From Cyclobacterium xiamenense (lineage in GTDB: Bacteria > Bacteroidota > Bacteroidia > Cytophagales > Cyclobacteriaceae): 64,000 nt of DNA. Positions 62,049-64,000 of the stretch are shown piece by piece (the first letter of the stretch is position 1; each line of letters begins with the position of its first letter). The notes under the pieces are model-generated. The model was not told the DNA's origin. It made no database searches and was given only the letters and a program-made list of their open reading frames with translations. The position numbers and the translations under genes were made by a program. The stretch covers positions 62,001 through 126,000 of the forward strand of contig NZ_WIOK01000009.1 in assembly GCF_009467825.1 (NCBI RefSeq). Direction: 5' to 3'.

Positions 62049-62845
62049 CAGGGGTTTTCGATTCGTAGGTTGATGGTTGGCAGGGTTACCAGGCTGTCTG
62101 CTTGGGTGCTCACCAAAAGGGTCGTATCGGCATAGCCTGCGGGTGCATCCACAAACAGCCGGTAATCGGTAGGCGACAGGCCTTTGAAATGAAATCCCCC
62201 GGTATTCCCGGTCAACGTAGCCAGGGTATCGGTTGCGTTTATCGCAAAGACGTGTGGACGGATTCCCCGCGGCTGTATGGTCCCCCGGATGGCGGCGGTT
62301 TGTTCCGTAACGAAGGCCCTGACTTTCGGTATGAGCTGAAATGTTTCCCCCGGCCCCTGCCGGATGGATTGGGCCAGGTCAAAATCGATGTACAGGTCAT
62401 AGGAAAGCCCCGGCGCTACATCAAGGCGTACGTCCAGCTCCAGCAAAGCCTCCAGGTTGGGGGCTGGGCTCAGATCCGTTCGGGTTTCATCCCGAATCAG
62501 GTACATTTCATCGCCCAATCGAAGCCGGATACCAGAAATCGTCCCCGATTGGAGCTCTGTTCGGCCGACCAATAGTCGTTGGTCGTCGACCAGATCACTT
62601 ATGCGTACAGTATTGGTTGCTGCCTGGTAGGGTAGGCTTATCCAGTTGGCATTTTCGGCGCTGCCCCTGACCCCGGAAGGCAAGAGCTCCACGCCCAACA
62701 CCTCAATCCAAACCTGATCAAAATCCCCCGGAGCGTCCACCAGCAATACATTTACCAGCGAGCGGTTTTCCGACGAGGCATCCTCGCATGCGGCCAGAAA
62801 TCCCATAAGCATACTGAAGTAAACGATCCGTTTGATGGTAGCCAT
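62048..62845 (-). CDS. DUF4382 lipoprotein with a carboxypeptidase-regulatory-like domain
   Basis: The 265-residue protein has a lipoprotein signal (VYFSMLMGFLAAC, Cys20). A DUF4382 beta-sandwich follows (about 30-165; NVLLVDAPGDFDQVWIEVLG and GTISGIRLRLGDEMYLI). A small carboxypeptidase-regulatory-like domain completes it (about 180-262; IRGTIQPRGIRPHVFAINAT). It is a cell-envelope protein of unknown function. The start at 62845 gives the lipobox its normal place. Its coupling with ribD is positional, and no shared role is evident. Confidence 0.82.
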   Translation of the reverse strand: MATIKRIVYFSMLMGFLAACEDASSENRSLVNVLLVDAPGDFDQVWIEVLGVELLPSGVRGSAENANWISLPYQAATNTVRISDLVDDQRLLVGRTELQSGTISGIRLRLGDEMYLIRDETRTDLSPAPNLEALLELDVRLDVAPGLSYDLYIDFDLAQSIRQGPGETFQLIPKVRAFVTEQTAAIRGTIQPRGIRPHVFAINATDTLATLTGNTGGFHFKGLSPTDYRLFVDAPAGYADTTLLVSTQADSLVTLPTINLRIENP

Positions 62846-62911
62846 ACCGGTATATTTTGCGCCTAAAACCGCCATCTTATTGTTTTGGTTCCCGGTAACT
62901 AAGGTTTTGCA

Positions 62912-63979
62912 TCACATCTTCCATATTCTGCCGTCTTCGGTAATGTACCACCGCTGCGCCGCATTCACCCGGGAGGGGGAGGAAATTTTAAATCGCGTTG
63001 CGCTCACTTCAAAATGTAGTTCTTGTAAATCACTTTCGACCTGCAATGCTTCCAGGCTGCTTCCGTAACGGCTTTCCTCGGCGTACAGTTTTCGTTGGGC
63101 ATCGTAAAGCTTCCGTAAGGCGCGTTTTACGTTTTCGTCCGGATTGGGGATGAAGGTATCGGTGCCTGTTCCCACAGGAATATCTGAAAACTGCACAATG
63201 CCCCATCGGTCGGGCAGGTGCATGTTGACCAGCCCCATGGGGGACCACACCCAATTGTCCTCCGGAAAGGATTTCCCGGTAGCCGGATTGATTTTCTTTT
63301 TGTATCCGGTCTCATCCGGCTCAATTTGCCACTGTACCCGCGAAAAATTTATTTTCCATTGGCTTCCAGACTCCGGAGCCCGGTAGTTACCACCGGACTG
63401 GGAGAGGCTTTTCCAGGGGATGGCCATTTCTACCGACCAATACGCGTCCGTATCGGAGGGATCGTTCAGCGTGCCTTCCAGGTGCAGGGCATGCCGAAAG
63501 TCGTTGATGTTCCATCCGTTAATTGGTTTTCCGCCGTCCTTGTAGGGACGGGTAAGCATCAAGTCCCAGACGGTGCCCAGCGCGTTGATTTCCAGTTCGT
63601 AGTAATGGTGGGTATCGCCGTCCGGGTCAATAAAAACCTCAATGTCATTTTCCTGAAAAATCACCGATTCCCGTTCGGTATACGTGGCCCATAAATCGGT
63701 TTCTTCCAGGTGTACGCCTATGTACAGAAATTCCTTGTCCCAAAGCATTTTCATCCGGGTAGCCTGCCGGGGTGTTGGATGGTCGGCGCCCTGTATGTCC
63801 TGAAAAAATTCAGACCAAGGCGCTTGCTCCCAGGAATTTTCGGACAACTTTCCATCCATGGTAAGCGGTTCCGATACAAAATAAGCCAGGTAGTGCTTCG
63901 GATCGGGAAGGGACTGGGAAAGGGTTTCCCCAAACGAGGTACTCAGAATAAGAAGCGCGGTAGCGAACATTTTTTCCAT
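62912..63979 (-). CDS. Secreted CBM9-like (carbohydrate-binding family 9) protein
   Basis: The 355-residue protein has a signal peptide (about 1-22, FATALLILSTSFGETLSQ) and a CBM9-like beta-sandwich domain (about 35-235). Typical segments are MDGKLSENSWEQAPWSEFF, WDKEFLYIGVHLEETDLWA, NDIEVFIDPDGDTHHYYELE and WSVEMAIPWKSL. This domain binds sugars or reducing ends in xylanases, or stands alone as here. The C-terminal 80 residues are charged and helical. The start may be at 63979 or at an ATG three codons later. The gene is 66 bases upstream of the DUF4382 gene in the same direction. Confidence 0.85.
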   Translation of the reverse strand: MEKMFATALLILSTSFGETLSQSLPDPKHYLAYFVSEPLTMDGKLSENSWEQAPWSEFFQDIQGADHPTPRQATRMKMLWDKEFLYIGVHLEETDLWATYTERESVIFQENDIEVFIDPDGDTHHYYELEINALGTVWDLMLTRPYKDGGKPINGWNINDFRHALHLEGTLNDPSDTDAYWSVEMAIPWKSLSQSGGNYRAPESGSQWKINFSRVQWQIEPDETGYKKKINPATGKSFPEDNWVWSPMGLVNMHLPDRWGIVQFSDIPVGTGTDTFIPNPDENVKRALRKLYDAQRKLYAEESRYGSSLEALQVESDLQELHFEVSATRFKISSPSRVNAAQRWYITEDGRIWKM

Positions 63980-64000
63980 AAGAATTTTGGTGTTTGGTGG

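Overview
The window looks like chromosomal DNA of a member of the Bacteroidota, most likely of the class Cytophagia (class is an inference). The signs are a very large secreted protein with a type IX secretion sorting domain, a CarboxypepD_reg/TonB-type outer-membrane beta-barrel protein, 6-bladed-propeller and FG-GAP lipoproteins, a fused SecDF, a YtxJ-type bacilliredoxin, start codons mostly without Shine-Dalgarno sequences, and several TAnnTTTG-like -7 promoter elements. Base composition is near 50% GC almost throughout. No rRNA, tRNA, insertion sequence, phage gene or CRISPR array was found.

Layout. 1-6939 (plus strand): the end of a NadR-like ATPase, then an acetate-type uptake and activation block: small symporter subunit, Na+/solute symporter, acetyl-CoA synthetase, a CNB-CBS-nucleotidyltransferase (DUF294) regulator and a DnaQ-like exonuclease. 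6941-14441: a DUF4403 lipoprotein (minus), ytxJ, an outer-membrane beta-barrel protein, and a ModE-like regulator followed by modABC behind a clear ModE-type operator. 14585-19123: DUF5995 protein, an RhlE-type DEAD-box helicase, an MFS exporter and an alpha/beta hydrolase. 19365-25134: a two-gene surface unit, a beta-helix protein and a 1587-residue type IX-secreted protein. 25317-30811 (minus): a baeRF/eRF1-like protein, a GAF-PAS histidine kinase, and a BlaR1/BlaI-type pair with a double operator. 31001-33763: a two-subunit molybdenum hydroxylase (IorAB type), a plausible consumer of the molybdate imported by modABC. 33764-34594 holds gene-like fragments but no intact gene. 34595-39853: SDR, aldehyde dehydrogenase, AlkB-like dioxygenase, a TetR regulator with a perfect 26-bp palindromic operator, and a lipoprotein pair (redoxin-like plus propeller). 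39963-48519: a SWIM-SNF2 helicase, a phosphopantetheinyl transferase, a broken secreted-protein gene, a lone response regulator, a CxxCH-FG-GAP lipoprotein and a GAPDH. 48775-55473: a VTT membrane protein, a duplicated lipocalin-like protein, an outer-membrane-like protein overlapping an exported Gfo/Idh/MocA oxidoreductase, EcsC, DinB, metK and a membrane protein. 55652-63979 (minus): a tightly packed housekeeping run (DUF4382 lipoprotein, ribD, fRMsr, rdgB, udk), then a small secreted protein and secDF, preceded by a CBM9-like secreted protein.

No clearly new multi-gene defence or biosynthetic system was seen. The strongest new observations are regulatory: the ModE box, the TetR palindrome on a promoter, the twin BlaI operators facing a molybdoenzyme gene, and an inverted repeat before the surface-protein unit. 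There are also two decayed loci, and an AT-rich module inside the large type IX-secreted protein.
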